From Bacillus stratosphericus (GTDB lineage: Bacteria; Bacillota; Bacilli; Bacillales; Bacillaceae): a stretch of DNA of 64,000 bases. This document shows positions 25,340-34,728 of the stretch, piece by piece. The notes under the pieces are model-generated. The model saw only the letters and a program-made list of their open reading frames with translations. It searched no databases and was not told the origin of the DNA. Position 1 is the first letter of the stretch. Every line of letters starts with the position of its first letter. Position numbers and translations under genes: made by a program. Location of the stretch: NCBI RefSeq assembly GCF_020524495.1, contig NZ_JAIVLB010000001.1, forward strand, positions 1 through 64,000, given 5' to 3'.

Positions 25340-26002
25340 ATGCAGCAGCTCTATGATATGAATGACTTCCCATACCGTCCATCAGCAACCTTCCACCAGC
25401 ACAGCAACACTTCTCAAAAAGCCGTTATCCGATTATTTCACACTGCACCTGATCTAAGTGAGCTCGCTGTCTTTGTAAATCACCAGCAGGTCGACAAAAC
25501 GATGTCTTATGGCCAGCTGACATCTTATATGGAATGGGGTGAGGGTGTTTATGAGATTGAAGTGTTCAACCTGGCTTTAAAAGAAAGGGTTCTTTATTCT
25601 CGTATGCTGATCAAGGGAAGCGAAACTTACACACTATGTATCACAGGGGCCCGTACAGGCTTCGCATTGCTAACAGAGCGGCAAGACCCTCTCATCAAGC
25701 AAGATGATCTGGCGGCACTGACGTTCGTCCAGCTGTCTCCAGACCTCCCTCTCATTGATATATATGAACGGGATCAAGGGATTTTATCAAAGGACCTTGG
25801 TTATGTGAGCAGCACTCAGACACATCACTTCTCTCCGAATAAATATCATTTTGAATTAAAAGCCTCTGGCACTCAAAGTACACTGCTTGATATCCCAAAA
25901 GTTCACCTTCAAACAAAGCGTGCATACCTCATTTTGCTTCATGGGTTTGCAAATGGAGAACCAGAGCTCATGGCAAAGGTCGCCTTGTCTCGTCAAATGT
26001 AA
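25340..26002 (+). CDS. DUF4397-domain protein
   Basis: A 220-residue protein with two DUF4397-like beta-sandwich halves. Typical openings are VIRLFHTAPDLSELAVFVNHQQV with VYEIEVFNL, and TFVQLSPDLPLIDIYERDQG with HHFSPNKYHFELKASGT. Unlike many family members it has no signal peptide, so it is probably cytosolic or spore-associated. It starts after AGAAAGAAGGGATGATGAC. Function unknown. Confidence 0.78.
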   Translation: MQQLYDMNDFPYRPSATFHQHSNTSQKAVIRLFHTAPDLSELAVFVNHQQVDKTMSYGQLTSYMEWGEGVYEIEVFNLALKERVLYSRMLIKGSETYTLCITGARTGFALLTERQDPLIKQDDLAALTFVQLSPDLPLIDIYERDQGILSKDLGYVSSTQTHHFSPNKYHFELKASGTQSTLLDIPKVHLQTKRAYLILLHGFANGEPELMAKVALSRQM

Positions 26003-26004
26003 AA

Positions 26005-26032
26005 AGAGCCTTTCTATATGGAAAAGGCTCCT
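26005..26032. terminator. Bidirectional terminator between DUF4397 gene and ypmT
   Basis: GAGCCTTT ... AAAGGCTC stem with a short loop in the convergent gap. Confidence 0.65.
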
Positions 26033-26229
26033 TACGAGACATCCTCAGCTTTTTCTTGCTTTTGAAAATCAAAAGCAAGAATCATGGTCGCTAAAAATAA
26101 TGCACAATAGGCAATATTTAAGTAAAACTGATTGATATTTTCTGCTTTTAAATCAGTGGCAGCCGTCATGCCAAAGTACACAGCAAATAAGAGCGACAGC
26201 AAACTAAAATATTGATAAACTCGCTTCAT
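26032..26229 (-). CDS. ypmT: Small membrane protein YpmT
   Basis: A protein of about 65 residues with two hydrophobic segments (YFSLLSLLFAVYFGMTAAT and FYLNIAYCALFLATMILAF) and a basic/acidic tail. The start at 26229 follows GGAGTGAAATC. It is the last gene of a ypmQ-ypmR-ypmS-ypmT run and matches the B. subtilis ypmT position and length. Function unknown. Confidence 0.8.
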   Translation of the reverse strand: MKRVYQYFSLLSLLFAVYFGMTAATDLKAENINQFYLNIAYCALFLATMILAFDFQKQEKAEDVS

Positions 26230-26253
26230 GATTTCACTCCTGACTAGCACATT

Positions 26254-26820
26254 CTATTGTTGTGGATGATAATATGAGAATTCAATTTTATCGTTCTCAA
26301 GATCAATTTTGTTCGCTTTGACATACATATCATTCGTCAGTGGCATTTCTGAAAGACGAACCTCCACTGTTTTTTGATCTGGCTTCACATGAACGAATTC
26401 TGGTAGTTCATAAAATTGGCCCATATAGCTTAAAACAAAACTAATCGGAATGCTCAATTGTCCAATTGAAAAGTCATCCACTTTCAGCAAAACATCACCA
26501 TTTTCTTCAACAGTTGGCGTAAAAGAGACGTTTGCATCAATTGTTGAAGAGAAGGCTTTAATGGCACCTGTCACTTTCACATCTTGATCAATCGCCACAT
26601 GAAAGTCAGGCATATCACTTGATCCTTGATTTTTCAGATAATCATTTACAAAGCTGGTCAGAGATTCTTTCGAACTAGAAATGTTAAAAGAATACTCGCT
26701 TTTCACTGCTTTTTTTGAAGCTAGTTGACCGCCCTGCAGCAGCATCAAGATACCACAAGCAAGAACAATCAGTAGATTGATTGTCAGTAAAATAAAAAAT
26801 AAGCTTTTCCATTTTTTCAT
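26254..26820 (-). CDS. ypmS: YpmS family protein (DUF2140), membrane-anchored
   Basis: A 188-residue protein with one N-terminal membrane anchor (SLFFILLTINLLIVLACGILML) and an extracytoplasmic beta-rich domain (SFTPTVEENGDVLLKVDDFSIGQLSIPISFVL), characteristic of YpmS/DUF2140. It lies 9 bp downstream of ypmR. Lipid-binding has been suggested for similar folds, but no function is established. Confidence 0.87.
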   Translation of the reverse strand: MKKWKSLFFILLTINLLIVLACGILMLLQGGQLASKKAVKSEYSFNISSSKESLTSFVNDYLKNQGSSDMPDFHVAIDQDVKVTGAIKAFSSTIDANVSFTPTVEENGDVLLKVDDFSIGQLSIPISFVLSYMGQFYELPEFVHVKPDQKTVEVRLSEMPLTNDMYVKANKIDLENDKIEFSYYHPQQ

Positions 26821-26829
26821 ATTTTCACC

Positions 26830-27591
26830 CTATTCCTTCGGCAGTCCTTCTTTTTTTACTTCTGAGAATAAACGATTTGCCATAAGAGAGTACCCCTTTT
26901 GATTTGGGTGAAAATCATCATCTGCGAGTAATGTTTCATCAGATTCTTCTTCAAATAAATCTGCCACATTGACCATATCGGCGTTGCCGTCTTTTTTCAG
27001 TTCTTTTTTGGCGACTGCATTCCAGTCTTTGACGACTTCATCAATTTCTCTCAGCTCAGACAGACTGAGCTTAAAAGGATTGTACATACTTACATACATG
27101 ATCTTGGCCTTGTCATTATGCTCTCTCAGTTGAGCAAGAATGGTTTTAAAGCGCTCTTCAAAAGGACCTTTCTCTTTTTGAAAAGGAGCAAAAGTCAAAT
27201 TGAGCACATTTTGACGGACAACGTGCATTAAGTCATTGCCGCCAATTGTAAAGAAAATATAATCAGCTTCTTTCAGTCCATCTTGCACCTTTTTTTCTTT
27301 TAATCTTTTTAATAAATCTTCAGTCCTACTGCCTTTAATGGCATAGTTTTTTAATGTAACAGATTGCACGCCGTCCATCGCTTCTATCTTGTCGCGGGTA
27401 ATACCTGCATATCCCTTTTTATTCTGATCTCCAATTCCTTCAGTCAAGGAATCGCCAACTGCTACGATGGTAATATGTTTTTTTACGTGGTGTGAGTCTT
27501 CTAGTTGATCCTTTATGCCAGCCTCTTGTGCGGAACATGCAGAAAGAACAAAAGCTAAAGACATCACAATGAAAATCAAACGAGCCCTCAA
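26830..27591 (-). CDS. ypmR: SGNH/GDSL-hydrolase lipoprotein YpmR
   Basis: A 253-residue esterase/lipase-like lipoprotein. The lipobox is VLSAC; the SGNH blocks are VGDSLTEGIG (nucleophile Ser), GGNDLM (Asn), and DDFHPNQKGYSLMA (Asp-x-x-His). A TTG at 27591 is preferred because AAGGAGGG lies 11 bp before it; an ATG further upstream has no site. Its partners ypmS and ypmT follow. The natural substrate is unknown. Confidence 0.85.
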   Translation of the reverse strand: MRARLIFIVMSLAFVLSACSAQEAGIKDQLEDSHHVKKHITIVAVGDSLTEGIGDQNKKGYAGITRDKIEAMDGVQSVTLKNYAIKGSRTEDLLKRLKEKKVQDGLKEADYIFFTIGGNDLMHVVRQNVLNLTFAPFQKEKGPFEERFKTILAQLREHNDKAKIMYVSMYNPFKLSLSELREIDEVVKDWNAVAKKELKKDGNADMVNVADLFEEESDETLLADDDFHPNQKGYSLMANRLFSEVKKEGLPKE

Positions 27592-27660
27592 ACGATGATG
27601 TCCCTCCTTTTTCCGATTAAAAAAGTGTATCATGTTTTCGCTCATTTGAACATCCTTATG

Positions 27661-28257
27661 CTAGCTCATGTTAAGCGTTTTGATGTCCTTGATGATTTCA
27701 TCATATGGTGTATTTTCAACGCCATCATAATTTTTCATCACTTTCCCTTCTTGATCCACAAGGAAAAACAGTGATTGATGAATGACTTGATCTTCATCTT
27801 CAGGTTTTTTCACGATGGTTTTAAAGCTTTTCATGGCGAATTTTTCAATCGTTGACTGCGAGTAGCCAGTGAGAAAATCCCAATTTTTAAAGGACAATGG
27901 ATAGGCTTTCGCAAAATCCTTTAGCTTTTTCGGTGAATCCACTTCTGGGTCTACACTAAACGAAATGATATGGGCATCCACTTTTTCTTCTTTTAATCGT
28001 TTTTGCAGCTCTGTCATATGAGCCGTCATAGGCGGACAGATTGTTTCACAGCTTGTGAAAATAAAATCTGCCACCCACACTTTCCCCTTTAAATCATCCA
28101 GTGAAACCTTTTGACCATCCTGGTTTTGATACTCAAACGGCTCGATTTGATAATTTAACGCATCCTTGATTTGTCCATTTGAACACGAGACTAAAAGAAG
28201 CACGCTTATCATTATAAGCGCACGAAACAAGGCTCCCCTTTTTCTATACATGATCAT
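27661..28257 (-). CDS. ypmQ: SCO1/SenC-family copper chaperone/thiol protein (YpmQ)
   Basis: A lipoprotein (lipobox LLVSC) of about 198 residues with a thioredoxin-like fold. The metal/redox motif is CETICP and the distal His is in VIHQSLFFLVDQEG. B. subtilis Sco is needed for the CuA centre of cytochrome caa3 oxidase. Two ATG codons (28257 and 28251) both lie behind AAAGGGGATGG; the choice is uncertain. Its stop lies 70 bp before ypmR. Confidence 0.9.
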   Translation of the reverse strand: MIMYRKRGALFRALIMISVLLLVSCSNGQIKDALNYQIEPFEYQNQDGQKVSLDDLKGKVWVADFIFTSCETICPPMTAHMTELQKRLKEEKVDAHIISFSVDPEVDSPKKLKDFAKAYPLSFKNWDFLTGYSQSTIEKFAMKSFKTIVKKPEDEDQVIHQSLFFLVDQEGKVMKNYDGVENTPYDEIIKDIKTLNMS

Positions 28258-28275
28258 GCCCATCCCCTTTTTCAA

Positions 28276-29118
28276 TCAATCGGTATAAAAAGTAAAGCCT
28301 ATTGCTCCCTTTCCAGTATGACAGGAAATAATCGGTGTTGTGTAGGCGATGTCAACAAGTGCATCAGGTGTATGATCAAGTAGCGCTGATTTGAGCTTTT
28401 CAGCAAGCTCTAATGCATCTGCATGAGCAATCCCAATGGCCTGAACTGTTTTTCCTTTCACAGCCTGCACATACTGTTTTGTCAGATAGCGAACAAGAGC
28501 AGAGTAGCTTCTCACATTCGCCTCTGGCGTGTAGATTCCCTCTGTTAAGCTGGCAATTGGTTTAATATGAAGAAGAGACCCAATAAGCGCTTTTCCTCTT
28601 CCAATTCTTCCACCTTTCACGAGATTTTCTAATGTATCAATTGTCACATATAGTTTTGTTTTAAGGCGGATTTTTTCTACTTCTTTGATGATGTCTTCAC
28701 GGCTGGCACCCTTTTTAGCAAGTTCGGCTGCCTTGATGACTTGAAATCCTAGTCCTTGGGAGATAAAAGCAGAATCAATTACCGTGATGTTTCCATCGAC
28801 CATTTCCGAAGCGCTTTTAGCAGTTTGAACTGTACCACTCATTCCACCGGTTAAATGAATACTCATCACTTCGCTTCCATCCGCCGTCAGCTTTTCATAT
28901 AATTCGATGAATTGACCGATCGCAGGTTGAGACGTTTTCGGCAGTTCTTCAGCGGCCTCCATTTTCTGAATAAACTCATCAGGCTGTAAATTTACTCTGT
29001 CAATATAATCGACGCCTGAAATGGATATATTGAGCGGAATCACATCAATGGAAAGATCATTGATTTTCTCTTGCGGAAGGTCCACAGTTGAATCTGTTAC
29101 AATTTTAATTTGCTTCAC
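28276..29118 (-). CDS. DegV-family fatty-acid-binding protein
   Basis: A 280-residue DegV protein. The N-terminus KIVTDSTVDLPQE, the SQPAIGQFIELYE segment and the HLTGGMSGTVQTAK loop that binds the fatty-acid carboxylate are family hallmarks, as is the C-terminal CHTGKGAIGFTFY. Such proteins present exogenous fatty acids to FakA kinase. 18 bp upstream of the Sco gene on the same strand. B. subtilis has several paralogues, so no symbol is given. Confidence 0.88.
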   Translation of the reverse strand: MKQIKIVTDSTVDLPQEKINDLSIDVIPLNISISGVDYIDRVNLQPDEFIQKMEAAEELPKTSQPAIGQFIELYEKLTADGSEVMSIHLTGGMSGTVQTAKSASEMVDGNITVIDSAFISQGLGFQVIKAAELAKKGASREDIIKEVEKIRLKTKLYVTIDTLENLVKGGRIGRGKALIGSLLHIKPIASLTEGIYTPEANVRSYSALVRYLTKQYVQAVKGKTVQAIGIAHADALELAEKLKSALLDHTPDALVDIAYTTPIISCHTGKGAIGFTFYTD

Positions 29119-29306
29119 TATCGTCTCATCCTTGCTGTCTTAGTCTTTACTTATGATATTACCTTATTTCCTGCAATCTTGAAAACAGCTGTCAGAACGT
29201 TTTTGAAATTGTCACATTTTCCTCTTTTCTTGAAAAAAATCCTTGCCAAATTGAGTCTCCGCCATACCAAAACGGCCGCTCACTCCTTTTGACAAAGATT
29301 TCGATT

Positions 29307-29558
29307 TTACGCATTGTATTTTAGTGTAGGCTGCTGATAGATCTGTTCATATGTGCTCCACTTGACATTGCGTTTCACATCCTCCTTGAAAGAGAATACA
29401 TCTCTCTTTCCTTTAGATACATAGACTTTTTTCAAAAAAACTTCGAGTCTAAAGGTAAGCATGAAGCCATACGTTTCATCCCCCTTTATAACAGGGACTT
29501 CTGTTACCTTAATCTGAGCTCCATCCATCCGTCTAAAACATATTGTTTTGAGCACCAC
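29307..29558 (-). CDS. ypmP: YpmP family protein (DUF2535)
   Basis: An 83-residue protein, the same length as B. subtilis YpmP. The N-terminus LKTICFRRMDGAQIKVTEVPV and C-terminus KWSTYEQIYQQPTLKYNA fit DUF2535. The start is GTG (29558 or the next codon) after AGAGGATT. Downstream of ilvA on the same strand with about 36 bp between. Function unknown. Confidence 0.8.
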   Translation of the reverse strand: MVLKTICFRRMDGAQIKVTEVPVIKGDETYGFMLTFRLEVFLKKVYVSKGKRDVFSFKEDVKRNVKWSTYEQIYQQPTLKYNA

Positions 29559-29594
29559 AAACGATCAATCCTCTTTTCCAATTATCTGTTAAGC

Positions 29595-30863
29595 CTAAAT
29601 AAATAGGTGGAATAAATCTTGATCTTTATTCACTTCAACATAGTGGAAGCCTTTTTTATTCATCCGTTCAATCAGCGCCGCATAGTCATCTCTTTCTTTC
29701 AATTCGATACCAACAAGTGCAGGACCTTTGCTTCTGTTATTTTTTTTCGTATATTCAAATCGTGAAATATCGTCATTTGGCCCTAACACTTCATCTAAGA
29801 ATTCCCTGAGGGCTCCTGATCTTTGGGGGAAATTGACGATAAAGTAATGTTGAAGCCCTTCGTAGATCATCGACCGTTCTTTGATTTCTTGCATTCTGCC
29901 AATGTCATTATTTCCCCCACTGACAATACAGACGACATTTTTGCCTTTAATCTCATCGCGATGTGCATCTAACGCCGCTATCGGCAAAGCGCCAGCTGGC
30001 TCAGCTACAATTGCACATTGATTATATAGCTCTAAAATGGTTGTACACACTTTCCCTTCTGGTACAAGACTAATGTTATCGACAACGGACTGAAGGGACG
30101 TAAACGTCTTTTCGCCAATCCGCTGAACCGCTGCCCCGTCTACAAACTTATCAATTGAATCAAGGGTCACGACCTCTCCCTTCTCATGGGAAGCATGAAG
30201 TGAGGCAGCGCCAAGTGGCTCGACTGCAATGATTTCAGTTTCTGGTGCAATGTTTTTGATATATGTGCCAACGCCAGATAGCAGACCTCCACCTCCGACA
30301 CTTGCAAATAAAAAGTGAGGCTCTACTTCGATATCGTTTAATATTTCTACAGCAGTGGTTCCTTGTCCTGCCATCACATCCAAATCATCAAACGGATGAA
30401 TAAACTCGCGCTTCTCTTCATCTCCGCATTTCACTGCTTCATGATAGGAATCATCAAACGTATCTCCGGTTAAGATAATGTCAACATATTCTTTTCCAAA
30501 TAGCTCGACTTGAGATACTTTTTGCCTTGGCGTCGTTGCTGGCATAAAAATCTTCCCGTGGATGCCTAAATGTTTACAAGAATAGGCAACACCTTGCGCG
30601 TGATTTCCAGCACTTGCACAGACAATGCCATTTTCTAGTTTATCTTTTGGCAACTGGCTCATTTTATTAAAAGCGCCTCTTAATTTAAAGGAACGAACTA
30701 CTTGAAGATCCTCTCTTTTTAAGTAGACATTACATTCATATCGTTCAGAAAGTCGCTCATTTTTTTGAAGGGGTGTATGAATCGCTACATCCTTCAAATT
30801 TTGATGGGCTTTTAAGATGTCTTTCACTTGAATTAGCGTGTTTTCTTTGAGCAACGGTTTCAT
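29595..30863 (-). CDS. ilvA: Threonine dehydratase (biosynthetic) IlvA
   Basis: A 422-residue PLP enzyme making 2-oxobutanoate from threonine, the first step of isoleucine synthesis. The PLP lysine is in SFKLRGAFNKM; SAGNHAQGVAY and VGGGGLLSGVGTYI are the phosphate-binding loops. A single C-terminal ACT-like regulatory domain (HYFIVNFPQRSGALREFLDEVLGPNDDI) gives feedback control. The start at 30863 follows AAAGGATC. An imperfect CodY-like box lies upstream. Confidence 0.95.
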   Translation of the reverse strand: MKPLLKENTLIQVKDILKAHQNLKDVAIHTPLQKNERLSERYECNVYLKREDLQVVRSFKLRGAFNKMSQLPKDKLENGIVCASAGNHAQGVAYSCKHLGIHGKIFMPATTPRQKVSQVELFGKEYVDIILTGDTFDDSYHEAVKCGDEEKREFIHPFDDLDVMAGQGTTAVEILNDIEVEPHFLFASVGGGGLLSGVGTYIKNIAPETEIIAVEPLGAASLHASHEKGEVVTLDSIDKFVDGAAVQRIGEKTFTSLQSVVDNISLVPEGKVCTTILELYNQCAIVAEPAGALPIAALDAHRDEIKGKNVVCIVSGGNNDIGRMQEIKERSMIYEGLQHYFIVNFPQRSGALREFLDEVLGPNDDISRFEYTKKNNRSKGPALVGIELKERDDYAALIERMNKKGFHYVEVNKDQDLFHLFI

Positions 30864-30912
30864 GTACAAGATCCTTTCCCTTTAACCTTATTTAATTTGT
30901 CATTATAACATG

Positions 30913-30927
30913 AATATTCAAAAAATA
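30913..30927. promoter_or_regulatory. Weak CodY-box-like sequence upstream of ilvA
   Basis: AATATTCAAAAAATA matches the CodY motif AATTTTCWGAAAATT with three differences. ilvA is a CodY target in B. subtilis; the AT-rich background makes this only suggestive. Confidence 0.25.
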
Positions 30928-31044
30928 AACCAATAGATTATGGATCAAACATCAATTTCATGAACTTTTTCTTTTTTCTATACAACAGTTCTATTTGGGT
31001 GTTATAATTGAACCAATTAGAACCAAAAAGAAAGGAATCACCCT

Positions 31045-32016
31045 ATGACAACACGTCCGTTTACTTCTATATATGGAGAACACCAAGATATAAAACATGC
31101 GATTCATTTGGCAAAACAATTTACAAAAAACAAACGGCCTGTCTTGATAACGGGAGCAATTGGAACAGGCAAAACATTATTTGCGCAAGAAATAGCAAAC
31201 GCATCTGTTCCTCACGCTGCGCTGACACACATATACTGCCCCACTATGGATGAAGACACCTTACACGAAGCATTCTTCACTCAAAAGACGAATCAAGTCT
31301 TTTACTTAGACGAAGTCGGCGCATTAAGTATGCCTATGCAGCATCAGGTCATTCGTTTTTTAGAGACTTCAAATGCAACAAAGATTATTGCTTCTTCGTC
31401 TTTATCATTAGATGCACTTAGGGTTTCGTCTTCCTTTTTACCTGAGCTGTTTTATCGCTTAAATGTGTTTCATTTGCCTCTGCCGTCATTAGCAGACCGA
31501 AAAACAGACATTCCTGTATTAACAACTGCTTTCTTTCAGGAGCTGAACATGTCTCCCGATATTGATCCAAGTGTCTGGGAAACCTTGCAACAATATCCCT
31601 TTGAAGGAAACGTGCAGGAACTCAAAAATATTGTTCATTATGCCTCAGCTATCCTTGAGGGGCAAACGGTATTTTTACACCACTTACCGCCTTTTGTGTT
31701 GTCACCTCAGCACACGACTGGAAAAGGAAAAAAGGAAGAACACCAGCTCACGCTTATGGAGAAACAAGAATTTATTTTCTTACTTGAAGCCATTAAATCA
31801 CTGAATGAAAAAGGAGAAGCAGCAAGTAGACGAATCTTGTCTGAATTAAGCAAACAAGGGGACATTCCGCTAACTCCTCAGCAGGTGAGAAGCCGATTAG
31901 ATGATCTTGAGAAAAAGGAATATGTGACGAAAGGAAAAGGCAGGGCTGGAACAAAAATTACACTTGAAGGTCTCTCATTCCTGAAGTCGCTTGATGGTTA
32001 TATACCGGTTCAATAA
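31045..32016 (+). CDS. yplP: YplP-like AAA+ regulator lacking the sigma-54 contact loop
   Basis: A 323-residue AAA+ protein related to sigma-54 enhancer-binding proteins. Walker A is ITGAIGTGKT, Walker B FYLDEVG, and the region LPELFYRLNVFHLPLPSLADRKTDI matches the family. The GAFTGA loop expected between the Walker motifs is missing (the segment is shortened around CPTMDEDTLHEAFF), and there is no N-terminal sensor. The C-terminus is a winged-helix-like region rather than a Fis motif. It resembles B. subtilis YplP, next to yplQ. Whether it still works with SigL is doubtful. Confidence 0.8.
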   Translation: MTTRPFTSIYGEHQDIKHAIHLAKQFTKNKRPVLITGAIGTGKTLFAQEIANASVPHAALTHIYCPTMDEDTLHEAFFTQKTNQVFYLDEVGALSMPMQHQVIRFLETSNATKIIASSSLSLDALRVSSSFLPELFYRLNVFHLPLPSLADRKTDIPVLTTAFFQELNMSPDIDPSVWETLQQYPFEGNVQELKNIVHYASAILEGQTVFLHHLPPFVLSPQHTTGKGKKEEHQLTLMEKQEFIFLLEAIKSLNEKGEAASRRILSELSKQGDIPLTPQQVRSRLDDLEKKEYVTKGKGRAGTKITLEGLSFLKSLDGYIPVQ

Positions 32017-32029
32017 AGGGGGACATCCA

Positions 32030-32668
32030 TTGTTTACTGTAAAAGAAGAAATTGCAAACGCCGTTACACACGGCATTGGGGTTGTTTTATCCATTCCTGC
32101 CATTGTCTTTCTCGTTTTATTCGCTGTTCAATATGGCACAATCACAGACATTATTAGCTTTTCGATATTTGGCGCATCCATGCTGCTGCTCTATTTAAGC
32201 TCGACCCTGCTTCATAGCATTCAGCACAAAAAAACAAAAGATGTATTTGAGATCCTCGACCATTCTGCTATTTATGTATTGATTGCCGGTACATACACAC
32301 CTTTTTTACTTGGACCATTAAAAGGTGCGCTGGGCTATACGCTTCTTATGATTGTATGGGCTCTTGCGGCAGGTGGCATTGTCTTTAAAATTTTTTTCGT
32401 CAAACGGTTTATCATTGTGTCAACCATCGTTTATTTATTAATGGGCTGGATGATTATCATTGCGATTAAACCTCTATATATGCAATTAACGGCAGCTGGA
32501 TTCGGTCTATTGCTGTTAGGCGGTATTTTATATTCTATCGGAACCATCTTTTATATTTGGCGTAAAATCCCCTATCATCATGCTATTTGGCACAGTTTTG
32601 TTCTCGGCGGAAGTGCTTCGATGTTTTTCTGTATCCTATTCTATTGTGTCAACATTCCAGCTGCATGA
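32030..32668 (+). CDS. yplQ: Hemolysin III/YplQ family membrane protein (PAQR-like)
   Basis: A 212-residue seven-helix membrane protein. Family blocks are KEEIANAVTHGIGVVLSIPA, LYLSSTLLHSIQHKK, DHSAIYVLIAGTYTPF and the C-terminal HHAIWHSFVLGGSASMFFC with conserved His residues that bind zinc. A TTG at 32030 follows AAAGGGGGACATCCA and directly succeeds yplP. Confidence 0.9.
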   Translation: MFTVKEEIANAVTHGIGVVLSIPAIVFLVLFAVQYGTITDIISFSIFGASMLLLYLSSTLLHSIQHKKTKDVFEILDHSAIYVLIAGTYTPFLLGPLKGALGYTLLMIVWALAAGGIVFKIFFVKRFIIVSTIVYLLMGWMIIIAIKPLYMQLTAAGFGLLLLGGILYSIGTIFYIWRKIPYHHAIWHSFVLGGSASMFFCILFYCVNIPAA

Positions 32669-32670
32669 AA

Positions 32671-32704
32671 AAGACCAGCACCCACTTTCGGATGCTGGTT
32701 TTTC
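32671..32704. terminator. Bidirectional terminator between yplQ and ypkP
   Basis: AAGACCAGCA / TGCTGGTTTTT hairpin in the convergent gap, with flanking A and T tracts. Confidence 0.75.
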
Positions 32705-33327
32705 TATGCGCGCTTTTGGACATAATCACTGATCATAACTGGTGCTTTAATATGAATATCGATATTGACAGGGCGCAGTCTTTTCACAATCTTTCCTGTT
32801 AAAAGATGATCCGTTCCGCTTGTTTCAATCGGAACAAGTGGACAATCGAATTCTTCTGCAACCGCTTCTGAAAGAACACGATATTTTTCTGAAAGCAATA
32901 CACTCTGTCCAGACATGATTCTTTCTTTTGCCTCTTCTAATAATCTCTCATCTGTCTGATTCTGAGGGATGACGGCCATCTTTTTTAACCATTGTTTTAA
33001 AATAGGATAGCGAAAGAGATGCGGTGTCGCCATGAAAGCAAATGGCTTCTCAAGATGTCCAATCAATAATGTCGTCGTCACCGGATTAAGCTCACGGGTC
33101 ACATAAATGACCGGCCCTTTTGGCAGCTCCTTTTGCTGATAGATGGTCATTACTGATCCTGAGTGATCAATACATTCTCGAGCAAATCTTTTCGCATGCT
33201 CATGAATGAGATGCATTCGTTTCGTATAGGAAATGCGGGGATCAGTTAATTCATGATCGTACAAATGCCTCATACTTTTAAAAAAGGATACAACAACATA
33301 AATCGTTAAAAACCAATAACGAAACAA
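32704..33327 (-). CDS. ypkP: YpkP, acyltransferase-like (PlsC-related) protein
   Basis: A 207-residue protein matching YpkP in length. The hydrophobic N-terminus (WFLTIYVVVSFF) suggests membrane attachment, and the fold looks like a lysophospholipid acyltransferase (GPVIYVTRELNPVTTTLLIGHL). The usual HxxxxD catalytic motif is not evident, so activity is uncertain. The start is TTG at 33327 behind AGGAGGAGTAAGG. Downstream of dfrA. Confidence 0.75.
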   Translation of the reverse strand: MFRYWFLTIYVVVSFFKSMRHLYDHELTDPRISYTKRMHLIHEHAKRFARECIDHSGSVMTIYQQKELPKGPVIYVTRELNPVTTTLLIGHLEKPFAFMATPHLFRYPILKQWLKKMAVIPQNQTDERLLEEAKERIMSGQSVLLSEKYRVLSEAVAEEFDCPLVPIETSGTDHLLTGKIVKRLRPVNIDIHIKAPVMISDYVQKRA

Positions 33328-33346
33328 CCTTACTCCTCCTACTCAT

Positions 33347-33835
33347 TTATCCTTCTTTTCTGTCATATACAACAAATTCATAATTGTAGGGGTTCTTTTC
33401 GTTACTATGGCCTTTTTCTCGTGATACAATCGTCCACTCGTCTTCATCGTAATCTGGGAAGTAGCGATCGCCTTCAAAGGCATGATGAATGTGTGTGATG
33501 TAAAGGCGATCTGCATATGGTATCATTTCCTCATATAGCTTTGACCCGCCAATGATAAATAATTCTTTCTCATTTTTCCCTATAGTTAAAATGTCAGCAA
33601 TTGAATGGACAACCTCGCATCCTTCTGCTTGAAAAGAAGGACTTGTGGTTAAGACTAAGTTTCGGCGGTTAGGGAGCGCTCGTCCAATTGATTCAAATGT
33701 TTTTCTGCCCATGACAATGGTATGGCCGCCTGTGACTTTTTTAAAATAAGCTAAATCTGCGGGTAAATGCCAAGGCATTTGATTATCTTGACCAATGACT
33801 CTGTCTTTTCCTGTCGCCACAATCATGGAAATCAT
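33347..33835 (-). CDS. dfrA: Dihydrofolate reductase DfrA
   Basis: A 162-residue NADPH-dependent reductase that regenerates tetrahydrofolate. Motifs: [28 protein letters not shown] (folate site), [21 protein letters not shown] (NADPH), and [23 protein letters not shown]. It overlaps thyB by 4 bp (ATGA), so the two are translationally coupled. Confidence 0.95.
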   Translation of the reverse strand: MISMIVATGKDRVIGQDNQMPWHLPADLAYFKKVTGGHTIVMGRKTFESIGRALPNRRNLVLTTSPSFQAEGCEVVHSIADILTIGKNEKELFIIGGSKLYEEMIPYADRLYITHIHHAFEGDRYFPDYDEDEWTIVSREKGHSNEKNPYNYEFVVYDRKEG

Positions 33836-34626
33836 ACACTGACTTCTCCTTTAATATGCGGATGCGGATCATAGTTCTCAAGCACAAAATCATCAAACGT
33901 AAAGTCAAAAATGCTCTTTACATCTCTTGTGATGCGAAGCTGCGGAAGCGTGCGCTCCTTTCGCTCTAGCTGCATTTTCACCTGCGGAAGATGATTTTGA
34001 TAAATATGAGCATCCCCAAGTGTATGAATAAACTCTCCCGGCTCAAGATTTGTCACTTTGGCAATCATCATCGTTAGAAGTGCATATGAAGCGATATTAA
34101 AAGGCACCCCTAAAAAAATATCTGCCGATCTTTGATAAAGCTGGCAGGATAATTTACCGTTCGATACGTAAAATTGAAACAAACAATGACAAGGAGGTAA
34201 CGCCATTTGATCAATTTCTCCCGGATTCCAAGCGCTGACGATCAGTCTTCTTGAATTCGGATTGTGCTCAATATCATGGATCAGCTTGCTGATCTGATCC
34301 ACTGTCTCTCCGTCTCCGCTAGCCCATGATCTCCACTGCGCACCATACACACGCCCGAGCTCTCCATTTTCATCTGCCCATTCGTTCCAAATACGAACGC
34401 CATTTTCTTGAAGATATTTAACATTTGTATCACCTTTTAAAAACCACAGTAACTCATGAATGATTGATTTCAGGTGCAATTTCTTTGTTGTTAATAAAGG
34501 AAATCCTTCCTGTAAATCAAATCTCATTTGATAACCGAACGTGCTGATTGTGCCTGTTCCCGTTCTGTCACCTTTTTCATCCCCGTGCTGTAATACATGA
34601 CGGCATAACTCTTTGTATTGTTTCAT
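33832..34626 (-). CDS. thyB: Thymidylate synthase ThyB (ThyA-type)
   Basis: A 264-residue folate-dependent thymidylate synthase, the same length as B. subtilis ThyB. The active-site Cys lies in [14 protein letters not shown]-rich [13 protein letters not shown] binds phosphate, and [12 protein letters not shown] closes the site. It oxidises methylene-tetrahydrofolate to dihydrofolate, recycled by the coupled dfrA. The start at 34626 follows AAAGGATG. Confidence 0.96.
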   Translation of the reverse strand: MKQYKELCRHVLQHGDEKGDRTGTGTISTFGYQMRFDLQEGFPLLTTKKLHLKSIIHELLWFLKGDTNVKYLQENGVRIWNEWADENGELGRVYGAQWRSWASGDGETVDQISKLIHDIEHNPNSRRLIVSAWNPGEIDQMALPPCHCLFQFYVSNGKLSCQLYQRSADIFLGVPFNIASYALLTMMIAKVTNLEPGEFIHTLGDAHIYQNHLPQVKMQLERKERTLPQLRITRDVKSIFDFTFDDFVLENYDPHPHIKGEVSV

Positions 34627-34688
34627 TTTTTTCATCCTTTATTTATGTTCTTGTTGTAGTTTACCTTATTTCTGCTTTTGTTGAAACC

Positions 34689-34723
34689 AAAAAACATGTC
34701 TGCGTGATGATCAGACATGTTTT
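34689..34723. terminator. Terminator between ypjQ and thyB
   Basis: AAAACATGTCT ... AGACATGTTTT perfect stem with T tracts on both strands, at the ypjQ 3' end. Confidence 0.75.
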
Positions 34724-34728
34724 TCTTT

